Shown: in pieces, positions 12,360 to 25,073 of the stretch
Layout: the number at the start of each line of letters is the position of its first letter
Position numbering within the stretch: position 1 is the stretch's first letter
Source of the DNA: Acanthaster planci
Lineage: Eukaryota > Echinodermata > Asteroidea > Valvatida > Acanthasteridae
Reading direction: 5' to 3'
NCBI RefSeq assembly: GCF_001949145.1
Contig: NW_019091379.1
Span: 630,532-694,531 of the forward strand
Length of the DNA stretch: 64,000 nucleotides
Notes under the pieces: generated by a model
Seen by the model: only the letters and a program-made list of their open reading frames with translations
What the model was told of the DNA's origin: nothing
The model's database searches: none
Position numbers and translations under genes: made by a program

Positions 12360-14469
12360 CACATGAAGTGGGCTTCACTCCATCTAATGCGAGATATGCG
12401 CCGAAATGGGTAAAGGAAGAGAGCCGACCAAGAATTTGTGGAAATATTGTGACGATTGAACGTAGACAAGAGAAATACATTCTCTTAGGAATAGCATCAA
12501 ATTTGAATGACTTAGGGAATCCGGCAGTATACCGGCTGAAGAACATCTTCAGGTCTTGTATAGAGGCTCTTTGCCAACAGAGGCATCTGCTATTCAAGTA
12601 AATAATGGGCAAAATGTCAATCAAAATCACCAACATGACAGCATGGGGCAAACTTGTCCCCAAAAGTTGGTCAAGTGTAGACCCAAGTCACTTTAAAGGC
12701 GAAGTAATTTCATGAGCGCAGGCAGGAAGGGAAACTGTCTTCAACTCTCACTGTGTCGGTTGCTCCTACGTTAATCGTTATGACGTTCTTGACCCGAAAA
12801 GGAAGGGCTGTAAGGTGGTTGGGCTTCAAGAAAAATAAAATGATTATATTACATCGTTAATCGATACCGTATTCTGACTTCTATAAGATCCTAATAAGCC
12901 CCAATTGATGCTGTGTCCGATCATAATTGGCCGTGACCCCTTCCTCGCCTTATCCACACCAACTGTTACCCGATCAGCTTCCTGACGTTAAGTAGACTTA
13001 ATGCGCACGCGACTGAGTAACCTCCTATACCACTAATGAAGTTACCGCAAGCTATTTACTGTGTTGAAGTTTACAGCACTTGACAAGAACAAGCTGGCTC
13101 CGATTATCTGACCGATCGAAGAAGAAGTCTTGATGGCCCCAGACCCCAAGTCACATGAGACGGGTTTGAAGGAGCGAGAATGTTGTAGTGGAAGTGGGGT
13201 GGGGCGGAAACTTTCCTAACCATAAGCATCACGATAAATCAAGTACATCGTTATCAGGAAGAAAGATACCGCTAACAACCCCGTTTTCCGTTAGCGCGTG
13301 TAATCAACACGACTCCCCGTCTAATGTAATGTATGGAAGATTGTCCGACATCGGTGTAATCTCTGAAGATCCTGTTTTGAAGATCAAGCAATGCAAAAAC
13401 AGCATAACCAAGTCATTAGGTATAGGCTGGGAGAGCAGAATGAACTTGGTCCATGTGTCACGATGGTTAACATAATAGCTCGCACGTACACCTGCTAAAA
13501 TATAGAGTCGCCTGGTCTGTAGAACCATGGAGCTAATAGCCAGAGTCATCTTCACGTCTCTGTCTGCTCAAAGGAACCTTGGGGGACAACCTGTGGCCGC
13601 GTTTCAAGAATTCATCCAATCATTTTCCCACGAATGCGCAGATTCATTTTCTTGTCGATGCCCCAGGCATCCGTTTTTAACATAGTTGCGTGTTCACAGT
13701 ACCACTCAGGTCCTTGGGCTAACTTCACTCGAAAGTTTGAATGGTGATGTTATCTAAAGGTATAACACTCTCCCAGAAAACCCAAATGCTGAAGTCCAAA
13801 GCTGACCTAAATTACGCTGGGCGCAGAGAACATACTGTTGGTCTTCCAGTAAATTCTTTTGCAGGCCCGTTTAATGACCGCCCACTTACCTGGATGCTTC
13901 AAAAGAGTGTCGAAGAGGATTAGGATGGATTATGTGATAAACCACAAGTGTGCTGCTGGCTGTTTTCGGCAAGTTCACGGGGTGGTTAACCTCGCCGATC
14001 TTCGGCGTCAAAGAGCATGCTCCCGTTGGCTTCTCGCGCTGCGTGCATGTGACGGGCGTCTGGTGTGATTCTGCGACACCCTGTAACTAATTCTTTCCGG
14101 TATTGAGGATGCTCATGACACTGAGGCTCGGAATCAAAAAGAGCCCTAAAGGAAGGAGGACGAAGTGATGCTCATGTATCTAGACCTTGGGAGAGACGGT
14201 CCAGATTGCGATCCAGGCAGATGCAGAAGTCGACCAAGGTGCAGGAATTGGAACCAGGGTGATGCACCAAGTTATTCGGCATTGGCCCTAACCCAGTCTT
14301 TCGCAGAAATGCAGCTGGCTAAAAGTTGACACACACAGTGAAACTTCTTTTAAAAATTGTCTCAATTTTCCCATTTCTAATGCATAAGATTCCACGAACT
14401 GAGGTTTACATCAGGGCAACCTCAAAGTTGCATTGCGATTGTTTCAAACACAAAGGAACAGCAATGCAT

Positions 14470-14509
14470 TAAAATAAGCCTATACATTATAATGTATAGG
14501 CTTATTTTA
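14470..14509. repeat. Perfect 40-bp palindrome
   Basis: TAAAATAAGCCTATACATTA is followed immediately by its exact reverse complement with no spacer. A perfect spacer-free 40-bp palindrome can extrude as a cruciform. It may be a minimal fold-back element; the centre is at 14489/14490. Confidence 0.95.
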
Positions 14510-16800
14510 TGATAAACATGGGTAGTTTTGCCCGTCGTATTCTACAATGTATTACACCAAAAAACCCACCTTGCAACTTGGGTGCACAGGCATCTTTAAG
14601 TTCACAAACTCGGGCTGCATTACCAAACATGCACAGCCTGAGCATTTCACTTAAGTGAAAATTTCAATAAACACAATGTTTTATACGGGCTGTAATAAAA
14701 TGTTGGTCATGATCGTTGTGAAATCAGGATGAAAGTTACCACTTATCACTTAAATGTGAAATGCAGTCTTAACGAATAGTGAATATTACTCAGCATGAAG
14801 TCTGAGTCCCTGGAGATCTTACAGCATGGGTCACGGAAAGCAAAATGAAGAGATTTTTGCTCGTCGGCAGAAGAATGAAGTAACACACACCCCCCCAGCC
14901 TGGCCCTCACCGTGGATCCACCCCTTTCTAGGCGTGGGCAGGAGCCTCCCCTATCCACTGAGTGACTCTTTTCGACCTGGCCTTGAAAACCTTGTCAATC
15001 CCAGCATTTCAACCTTCAGCCAGGAAAAGCCAACTGCCAGTGAAAATTTTCTCCGTTGACAAATCAAACATCCAGGTAATTTAGATAAAATGGCAGCGTT
15101 CCTTATCTGGCCGGGCTTGCCTCGACCTGAACGGTAATCGGGTTAAGGTGAAATTAGCAGAATGTGCATCATCATTGCAAAAGGACGATATCAACGTGAG
15201 CCAGATCCAGCCTTGCGCGGCTCAGGCCAAGATTATACGCGGCAACCCTGGGCTCAAATACCTGTTCGGATCATTCTTATTCTTTTGGTATTTTTCGTGA
15301 GCCGCCACAGCACGATGAGTCATGTGTCCTTTTTTTCTGTAGCAGCGGACGAAAAACCCAAAGAACCATATACACCAGGCAAGGGGCTGTCTAAACTTCA
15401 TATTGGTACAGGCAAGTTGTCGACCTCTGTACACAACTGGTATGAAAGGAGATCAAAGCTCAACAAGTCGCTGTGGGGCTTTGGGTTCTGGAAAGAAGAC
15501 TTCGTGAAATTTTGGTCGCACTCTGTTATTAAAACGACAGTTAGTGCTAATCTTTATCGTTGAATTAGAATTAAGCTACGGAAAACTTGGTTAGACTCTT
15601 AACTAGCCTTGAAGGCTGAAGGGCTGAGCTCACATGATTTAACCGAGAATTTATGACATCGAACGGATGATGTAAGCCTCCAGCTCCATAGTGGCAAAAA
15701 AAGTGCTTGATTGGGGAATGACAACAAAGTGTAACTGATCTTCGGCTCACCATCGGCTGGATGCCAGAGATCGTGATACAAACATTGGCCGATCGTTTTC
15801 AAATTTAAGTCGGAGAAACGGACGAAGACTTCGCGGGAGAAAGGAAGAGGCTGATAGTCTGGACAGGGTCCATTCTGGGTTTTTGTTCTCAGTGTCCCCT
15901 TGGCTAAAAACCTCAAGGGAATGCCGTAATTCAGCATTTGGGGAAACGATTCGATCGTGTTCTCATCAATCGGTTTCCACGTCATTTGGAAACCGGAAGC
16001 CTGTCAAAGTGTTTCTGACCTTCCCAGCTGGCAGTAAACGGGAAACTGCCCGGACAGGGTAATCGGGAGATAGGCACGGGTTTCAACCTTGACACCGTTA
16101 GATAATGTACGTGGCCTTCCGCTCTCCGCCAAGGCAATGCGGTGAACGCTGGCCTTTGTACTCAGTCGATAAGGAAATTCCAGACTTCTGTATTTATGTG
16201 CGGTGCGCACGAATTAAATCGGCACGTGCCAAGCAAGCAATGGTCGGTTGGGGGGGGGGCGGCAACAGTCTTGATCGTGCTTTCCTCTGACAGGCGTGTA
16301 CATATAATACGTGTACTATGCCGAAGTTTTGTCAGTCAAACTTTGCTCGCTGCTGAGATTTTTGTACGTGGTAGCGATGGAGCTTGTGGTGATAGGTAAC
16401 CCCTTCCTATCCTGGCCCTACCTGTTTGAACACATGGAAGCGTTTGGTCTCTGCACTGTGAGTATTGACCGGTCTGTGCCGGGTTCTTTGAAAAGTCCAA
16501 TCACTTGGGACTTGGATCCAAGTCCTCGGCGCTACAGTTTGCACAAGTCACTGGAGCTATCCTCGAAGGGCTCTATAATGGCGCAACGAGGAAGATCGTG
16601 CCATAGAAACGACACCTTTTTACACTATCAGTGGAAGAAGAATGTTTGCTAACCCTGCTCTGTTGTCATCGTTACCGAGGTGTACCTGCCAGGGGAGGAA
16701 TTCGCTAGTAAGTCTACTGCGTGGCAACATGCGATGGATGCCGACACCACGAACTGCATGCCTTAATTGTCTAACAAATCTTGACGGTCTTCAGAGACTA

Positions 16801-17074
16801 CACTGACAACTGCCTGGGTTGAATTTTAACCCAAGGAGGGGTGAGAACTGCAACTACCCAAATATGGGCGGTGCTAACCCAACTTTGGGGTTGAGAATTA
16901 CTTTCTGTTTCAGTTTTCACCCAGAAAATGGATGGATATTAACCACTGTTTGGTTAAAACTACCCAGGAATGAATTTCAATCACCCAAGTTGGGTTGAAA
17001 CAACCTAAACTATTGGGTAGTTGCAGTTTTCACCCTCGCTTGGGTTAAAATTTAACCCAGGCATTTTTTCAGTG
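16801..17074. mobile_element. TA-flanked fold-back MITE, 274 bp
   Basis: The ends are CACTGA..TCAGTG, flanked by TA on both sides (16799-16800 and 17075-17076). The first and last ~60 bases are inverted copies containing TGCCTGGGTT, TTTTAACCCAAG and AACTGCAACTACCCAA. Further short copies of the TTGGGTT/AACCCA motif fill the interior. The TA duplication fits a Tc1/mariner-like mobiliser. There is no coding capacity. Confidence 0.88.
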
Positions 17075-17076
17075 TA

Positions 17077-17918
17077 AGAGCAATCTGGGTCAAGCCTAAT
17101 AACCCGTGCAGAGTGTGCTGTTCTGAGCCACATTTTGGGTTTTCTTCCCTTCAGTGCAGAAGTCACATGGAGCTATCAAGTCACTCATCTGACTGTTACT
17201 AAGTCGTCTTCTCCGTCTGTCGGTTCCCAGCGTCGTCTACAGGATCACGGCTCGCAGTGTCGTTTCTTGGCAGAATCACAGGTAAGAGGAAATTAGAATT
17301 ATCCTTCGATTGACAATCATCTTCATCGGGTTAAAACAGAGAAAATAGAGAGTGTGAGATCTTGGATCAATCAAAGCGAGGCTTAGCGTCCTGCCCAAAA
17401 TGCTGCGTGTGTTTATCATCCGCCGCTTCAATTCTCAGGCACGACTGAGGAAAAATAAAAGAGAACTTTTGAATCTAACGTCGCTCAATTTACCACGAAC
17501 AGTCCTCAATCCTTAAACATGAACTTATGAGATGATCTGATGAAAGGTCAGTTTGATGTACGTAGGAAGCGATGAGCACAATCGGTGTTTGTTTCGCGTT
17601 AAAATTTGGCAAATTGCTGTCAAAAGAACGAAAGGGATGTTGGTCTTACATCATGTACATAGTGTCTTTATATGTTAGCCTTTGAGAGATATGGTTGTAG
17701 AAGGCATGAGATTGATATTTAAGTTGTTTCCCTCTAAGTTTCATCCCAATTGTCTCGATATGAGAAGTGCCTTTAACGCGTTGCGTTTTGATATACACCA
17801 TCCCCTGTGATTTCAGGGTCCCACCTCCAGCTTCGGCCTGAGAATGAGACTCTTTCTCCCGTTTGGGTATATTTACGGCTTTTCCGCGTTGTATTTTCAC
17901 GTAATACCAGAGTTTACC
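17077..17918. other. Spacer between two MITEs, nothing recognised
   Basis: About 840 bp of unique-looking sequence with no coding or repeat signature. Confidence 0.45.
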
Positions 17919-17922
17919 ATGT

Positions 17923-18158
17923 GGGTAATTCCAGAAATTAGGGGTCCGTTTTTTTCGTGTCCCTGTCACATCTGACGTACTTTTTTTTGGTAACACAATT
18001 TTCTCATTTCCATGATTGATGAATTAATGCAAATTACCTGCCAGACAAATAGTAATCGTTTGAAATCGATTCCGGTGATATTTCAAATAACAAAGGTCAG
18101 ATGTAACAGGGGCGCAAACATTCCCCCACTTTTGGACCCCTAATTTCTGGAATTACCC
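17923..18158. mobile_element. Fold-back MITE with ATGT target duplication, 236 bp
   Basis: Both ends read GGGTAATTCCAGAAATTAGG in inverted orientation, continuing GGTCC and, after a diverged stretch, CCCTGT(C/T)ACATCTGAC. Arm homology covers roughly 65 bases. The element is flanked by ATGT at 17919-17922 and 18159-18162. The outer 25 bases match perfectly, suggesting fairly recent movement or gene conversion. There is no coding capacity. Confidence 0.85.
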
Positions 18159-18162
18159 ATGT

Positions 18163-21100
18163 GTACCGCAGAATAGGGCAATCCCTGTTTCTACTCTCAA
18201 ACCCGGCGTTGCTTCTGGGTGTGAAGCATTTTGGGCGTGCAATGCAGGGGCTATTTGTCACATAATATACGAGGTCATTTGTGGTGACAGAGTCCAGTGA
18301 AAGATAAGTACATTGCAATTTTCTCCTCAACGTCGGAAACAGATTTATAGTCGCTGGTATTTATTGAGTCTTATTTCCTGGTCATTACGGAGATTGGTTG
18401 TGTGTGGAACCGATAGATGTTCTCTTGCGTACCGGAAACCGTCTCCATTTACACCGGATGCGCACGATGCCGGTGCACAATGAAATGGTTCTCTCACTCA
18501 GACAAAAACAGGTTCCATGTATAGGCTTGAGCCCTGGATGAAAGCATATTAAAAGCAGAAAACAGTGGTTGTACTTACAGAGTTGATACATTTAGCGTAC
18601 TGTGTATTCACTGGAATGCCTATTGTGCTGCTCAGAACAATTAGTAATAACCTGCTTATGATGGATTAGATTATAGGGTGCACTGTACAGAGAGACTGCG
18701 TGTTGTTTCTTCCTGGTTCTTTTTTCCTCATTTTTGTTCAGTGCCATTTCCGCAATTATGTTTCTAAAGGCAGATATTTGTCAGCGTTGCCATGGCTGCT
18801 TATCTTCTTAGCGGCCTTAAAGGGCCTATGTAAATTTTGAATGTAGTCCTGGTAAGTGCACCTTTGTGTCTCATTTAAGCTAAGTTTTTCCCTTTTCTTG
18901 AATTCTGTTTTCACCATTTTGTGGCATGTCATTTAGAGAAGAGGCCTCGACGCTTTAAGTTTACAGCACTAAAATTGCTCAGAATTTTATTTTGCCGTCT
19001 AATTTTTCTTTCTTGGTTCGTTGCTGTTGAACATAGCAGTAAGCTTTAATGACCAAAGTTTTTCCTACGGATACTTTTAGTGAGCAAACCTCATAACGTT
19101 GATCAGGCCCCAGGCGAACAGTTGTCTTCCTAGAATGACGTCCAAGCAACAGCGCCCCCATCTGCCGAAAGAAGCATGGTCAATTTTAAATGTTTAAAAC
19201 GGGCCACTTTTCGAGGATTAGACGGGTTGCACAGAGTACGTTCCTAGGTAAAATTCAGGGGCGCTCTAAAGCTAAAGTATGTTCTAAGACAGTCTACATG
19301 CTGGCTTTATGAAGTCTAGGTTTCGATCTGAATGTATTTTCCCCGTAACATGGAATATGCAAGGGTTCCCGAATCCCGATGTCGCAATATAAGTTGTAAA
19401 AAAAATGGTAGATTTTCAGTTCAACTGACTTGGGATTTAATTATTGCTGTTGCAGATGGAAAAAAACAAAATCTGTGAACACGATGTGCAAGTCTTTCAA
19501 CAAAATACACACTGTACTGTTGATGACTGTTTTTATTTTCATTAAACAGTAAAGGTTTTTGTCTTATTACTTCTTGGTTTAAATTTTGCTGTTTTTTGTG
19601 TTTGTAGTTTGTATTATTTCATTTTGTGTTTAGTTTTATTATTTTTGAATACTTCCGGCCGATTAAACTTTTATTTCAACTGATTTTCTGGGATCAGACG
19701 GTTTAAAGCCCTTCATAGCCGGATGAACTTCGTGAGTACCCTGCGTTGGTAAAAGCTGTTGACTGAAAAACGATTGTGCTATGCAGCATAAGCAATGATT
19801 AGCACTTGGGTTGCCATTTGTGAGAGAGCATCCTCATGTGTTATGTCTTTGTGCACTACTCCGTTGAACAAGATTTTATCGGCTCGTTCAAAATGAAGGA
19901 TGGAGGCCCAAGTAAATAATCTTGTATGGGCTCCTAATAGTTATGTGCAATTGACTTTGTTAAACAGCATCCATTGTTAAAAATCATGTTAAAACAAGAG
20001 ATACAATACTGAAAGGAGGCGAAAATCAATTGATGTCGAAACTGGATAAGAAGTCTCGGGCTTGACATGACCGCGGTGTCGGTTTGTGCATCAGGAGCAA
20101 CTACACTTGGCAAATCCAATGTTCGGACTGCCGATCCAAAAGCCCGCTCATCCAGAAATGTCCATAGTCCGAGTAGAATTACAAAAGGCAGTTGGTTATT
20201 GGTGATAGCGATGGTTGCTCAGTGAAACAGGAAATGACAATGCTATGATAAAAAAGCCAAGGCCTGGAATAATGGAGTTAACTGTTGAGCTGCACAGTTC
20301 CTTGAATGAACAGTTTAAAGGAGTAATATGGTGAGTTTTTAGTTCCATGCACTTTCAAAGTATTTAGGAAAACGTCAGCAAAAATAACTATAAAATAAAA
20401 ATCAATGAACCACCAAACAATACGGAATTTAGGAAGCAAAAATTTCAAAAGTACCAACAGTTATGTACATATCAATGTAATGTTTAGGCTCTCCAGCTAG
20501 GATGACATCACAGTTTTGCTCCTGGGTATGGAAGTCCCTATTATCATGAAAACAAAAAGGCACCAAAATAATCGTTAACTCAACAAGTCAAAACATTATC
20601 GGAAACCTATTGCTGATGTTTCAGTCATCTCGATGAATAGAATGTCGAAAATCCTCTTCGAACAGGTGATTCCACGTTAAACTGGAGTGATATCCTGTTC
20701 TAATCGAGTGAATTTTTCTCTCTAGTTTCTGTCGAGAGAGGATTTTCTCTCTAGCGGGAGTAAATTTAGAGACTGAGAAGAGAATTCAAATAATAATGAT
20801 CATCTGATTAGATATGTAAGGATAAAGGAGGCATCATTGCTCGTGCAGCCAACACGCATGAGCGATCATATTTGCCTCTTTCCCTCCATCAATTAATATT
20901 AATTAAGGCAGTTGTTCTTCGTCATCTCAAATTTGCTTCAACCACTGCCTTACAAACCTTTGGCTGGATATTGTCTTTCTTAAAGTGACACCTGAAGGCT
21001 AGTGGGCAGTTCATCATTTTGAGTGTCCTTGTCCTATAAGTTCCCTTTACACTCCCGGGTTTGTGCTGACAAAATTACGAGACTTTCTTTTGGCCTGTTC

Positions 21101-24100
21101 AGTTACCGCATGCCGATTGTCCAAATGCCTCTCCTAGCACATTTCAACTTCACCCCGCAACAGGTCTATCCGCAGGTTTCAGATACCCACGCGAGCAGTT
21201 ACCGTTTCGACCGTTTTCGCAATTAACAGCAGAGCTTGTTTACACTCAGTCGAGCTGTCACGCTCTCCCGTATCTTCCTGCCACACTGCACCATCCCTCC
21301 GTTCGACTAATTATTCCGTGTACAAAGCTGGTCTCTATTTGGCCGTTCTCTAATTGGTCCAAAAGGGCCTACGCGCGATGGCCCTTCGGGCTCTTGAGGC
21401 TACACCGTGTTTGACGGGGGAAATATAGATAAACACACAGTTAAGTGGCTTTTAGATTTTAGAGAATCAAGCATATTTGCTAATACTTCCCGTTATCAAT
21501 CATTCAAACAGAAGCTGGCCGCGCGCGGGAACCAGCTAGATATTGACTCTTGGCGGGAGGTTACTGAGGGGGATCGTAATTATATTTCCGATGGCCAAGG
21601 ACGACTGGCTCGAACGATCCGTATCCTTCTTTCTGTCGTTCTGATTTTGAATAAATTATAAGTGAAATCGTGTTTCTCCGTGTTTTAGAAGAGGGGAAGG
21701 AATCCATGCCTTACTGAGTTTGGTACACTGGCATCGAACCGTTTCAGTGTCCACTTGGAACACTCGAAATGATCACACAGCAGGTGGGATTTTTGTACGT
21801 CACTCCGTGACCCATACTCTATGAAACATTCACCCCAAATCGGTACCTTTCAATTCATTTAGGCAATGTGTGTTCTAAGGGTTATATTTCGCCAATCGTT
21901 GGCTAAAATATCAAATTCTCGGTGTATCAATTTCTGTTAAAATCAGCTTAGTTTTCAATTGAAACACCATGGAATTTATAAACAGGAAGATATATGTATT
22001 TATAAAGAAATTGTTCGCAATTGTGTAGCCGAAGAAGCGACTGCATTGCAGTGGCTCAGGTTGCTTACACCATAATAATAAGATAATTATGCAATCATTA
22101 TAAAGCAGTTCTGGCTGTTGTTCGTAGATCCACGAATAAATTATAACAAAAGCCTTCCGAATTCCGACCTGCTTTGATTAAGGCCGACTCAGGGCGTCCC
22201 TCGTTACCATGGACACCTGTTCCTCCGATTGCCGTCAGCCAATCAGAACCGTGCACGAGACACAGCTGCTGCGCTCGTTGACGGAATGTATAATTGCTGG
22301 TTCTTTTATTCGGTACAGTGGTTTAGGAAAGGGCCCGAATAAAAATGGATGCATTGTTTATTGATATGATCAGTATTGAGTCTATTTGGGAATTTTAAAA
22401 AAGTTATTAGTCATGATATGATCTGGTACTTATTAAAGGTTCCCCTTCCCCTTTTCGATGCCATGAACTCCTCAACAAGCAAATAGAGAGAGGTGTAATG
22501 TGTTATGGAAAAACTCCTGGATCCGCCTCTGCCTACTGCTTGACAGCAAGTAATGTAAGGTGTAATGGGCTAATGCAAAGCTCCTTCTGTCTGCCATGTT
22601 GGAGAAAAAGAAAATGGCATCATGGCGTACACAAACTTCAGCATCTGCTTCATGGATTACCTATCATGTGTGGGCATTGAGGCATTTTTACGATTTCACT
22701 GTCTAATTATTTGGTTTCGTGGCATACAGAGCATCGGAACACTTTCCCCGTCAACGTGCACTCGATATGGTCTCAATCAAAAGCCTCGTCAAGCTTCAAT
22801 GTAACATACAGAGGAACTTCCACTCAGCTTGTTTTCATATTACTGTGTTAGAAAAATACAAGATATAAATACTTCTTTTTGTTGGAAGTGGCAAGCAGGT
22901 GATTTTTTTTTTCATTCTTAAAAGATCGTTTTATCCAAAATCTTTTGAGGATGCTATTTTGCCTTTGTCACAGACGGCAATCCTTGTTAAAAAGCATTCA
23001 AAATACCAAAACTCGTCCATCGAAATTACCCACCTAAAAATTAAGAAGAAACTGCTTAACACGACAAGCAAGTAAACAGTTGATTTACTTCTAGAAATTT
23101 AGAAGTGTGATATGCATTTCTAAACAGAGCCGTGGAAAAACTACTGTCCTGCCTTGGATGACATCATACTTTGGCTCACGAGTATGGACATAGCCTAAAA
23201 CTCAACATGCTGAAGTTTCCCCTTTTACTGCTTCAAATGGCGTAGAAAGTCAGAGAGACATTGCATGGAAGCTGCCCTACATGTATCCAAGTCATAAAAA
23301 AGCATTTTACATGTCTCCTTTTAGAAGATCCTGTAAATTGGAATCGAACACGTGCTAGTTCGGGTTGTGTGCTTGTGGATGCCAGACAGTGTAATGTCCA
23401 CAATCGACCATTAGTCAAGTAATGAGTCCTGCCATTTCGCTGCACTCAAGGTCTCTCATAATTATTTCTCATCTTAAAATACACGCAACTAAATTATGGA
23501 TGCTTGTGTCCCTAGACTTGTATACCAGTCTGTGTTTGCTCACAAGACGCCACGCTGACAAAACATTGTACAAAATATTGTACACCATTCTTTCTTAATG
23601 CTCAATGTAAAACGTGTTCTAAAGGTGACAATAAAATTCCCTTTGCAATTTCACAATTTATGGCTGTCTGAGTGTCAGGAGAAAAAACTGATTGAAGGAA
23701 GGCCAAGGACTTGTTTTGAAAACGGTGAGCATTTGGTCGGAACGTGACCCCAAATCCTGTTTATTAAGCCGACGAGTCATGTGTACTTGAAAGTGCACCT
23801 TTTGCATATGTAACTGATCATGATTTTCAAGCAACAGAGGGCACTGTTGCCGTGATGTCAATCATGGAAGACAATGCTTAGTTTATTGGTTTTTTTCTGT
23901 TCAAATTGTGAGCCTGAAATTTGCACATTGTTAAGTAAGGGTTGCTCCTGGGCCTGTTGCTCGGTATTCAAACAAAAATGAATCACTAAAGAACAGAACT
24001 TCATACAACAAAGTACCCAAAGGTAACGAAATACATTATAAGGTTAACTGAAAAACAAGATGTATTTTAAAAAAATTGTAACAAGTTTCATTCCAAATCT

Positions 24101-24961
24101 TTAATTTTTTTGGGGGGGGGTTACCTCCGTATTCAAGGTGAGCGCTATATTCTGACGTCATCATTGTCAGTTCATGCAGTGCAATGTAATGATAAGGCAG
24201 CGTCCATCATCTGTGACCAAACTAATCGCTATACGTACAAACATCGCTGCGATAGATGGCTGGCTTGTTGAGGTAGACGACTACAACTAAGCCTGTTTAG
24301 AATTCATACGATTCCCAAATTAACCACCAGCCTTCATTACATCAAACAATAATACGCCATGCAGCGCTTTCCCTGTAGTGTGCAGATCGATTTACGTGAT
24401 GCAGTAGACGCAAAGCTCGGTGCTGGAACTTGAGGATACAGTTGTTTTAGTGACAAACCATAACCTCTGTCATGATGTATGTGATTATCTGTCGTACGGG
24501 GAAGGTGCAACCTTGAATCTTGAACTGAACTGCGCGTGGAATAGACCGAAACACCATTACATTTGAAGTACAAAGTTGGTTCCATTCCGATTGTAACACG
24601 GCATGCACATTTTCGACGATGCTAACAACAACTTGACGAAGACTGCGCATGTATTCGTGCCCACTTTTGTGATTATTTTGCACCTTCCTTATTACACTTA
24701 GGCGCGCTATTACACTGAAATTGAAAAATGGACGCTCCAGCTGTCGAGGTAAATGTATTTGACACAGGCAAGGTTGCTGAAAGTCACGCGCCTGTCATCA
24801 GGACGGTAATACTTGTGCCTTGATTCAGTAAATTGTTTCTAGCAATGTTCCCCCGTTCAGATTTTGCTGTAGCAATCGTCGGTGTTTGTGTCTCATAACC
24901 CGCTACATGAATACACCAGCGCCATGACTTGAAAGAGAACTGTGAAGCACGTGTTCGTTAT
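18163..24961. other. Intergenic, nothing recognised
   Basis: A protein-like 84-codon frame at 21407-21661 is noted as a finding. AT-rich tracts and a G11 run near 24110 are present. A 41-bp stretch at 23834-23873 recurs at 37695-37737. Confidence 0.4.
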
Positions 24962-25073
24962 GGGCCTGTTTGTTTCACTCAGAACCGAATCGCGATCAGT
25001 TATCTGCCTAATGGACAGTGTGAGCCAGCTCTGGGATCACTGATCGCGATCCAAATACATATGAAACGACAGG
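24962..25073. mobile_element. Short palindromic MITE, copy A
   Basis: The left arm GGGCCTGTTTGTTTCAC..CGCGATCAG is mirrored by GGATCACTGATCGCG..ATGAAACGACAGGAC on the right. It aligns in inverted orientation with 41208-41340, sharing GGGCCTGTTTGTTTCAC and GGATCACTGATCG. Confidence 0.7.

Larger units (their letters stand above)
11548..16798. other. Intergenic, with two short palindromes listed separately
   Basis: Several open frames of 120-145 codons occur on both strands around 12.2-12.7 and 15.2-16.0 kb. None has a recognisable domain and plausible frames overlap antisense, so I do not call genes. A hairpin (AATGTCATG..CATGACATT) lies at 12322-12359. Confidence 0.4.

Noticed and set aside
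12226-12663. 145-codon minus frame overlapping a 77-codon plus frame
   Set aside because: No domain, atypical composition, and it contains a hairpin; consistent with chance.
15162-15985. 133-codon plus frame and adjacent 128-codon minus frame
   Set aside because: Neither resembles a known protein; opposite-strand frames of equal length suggest chance.
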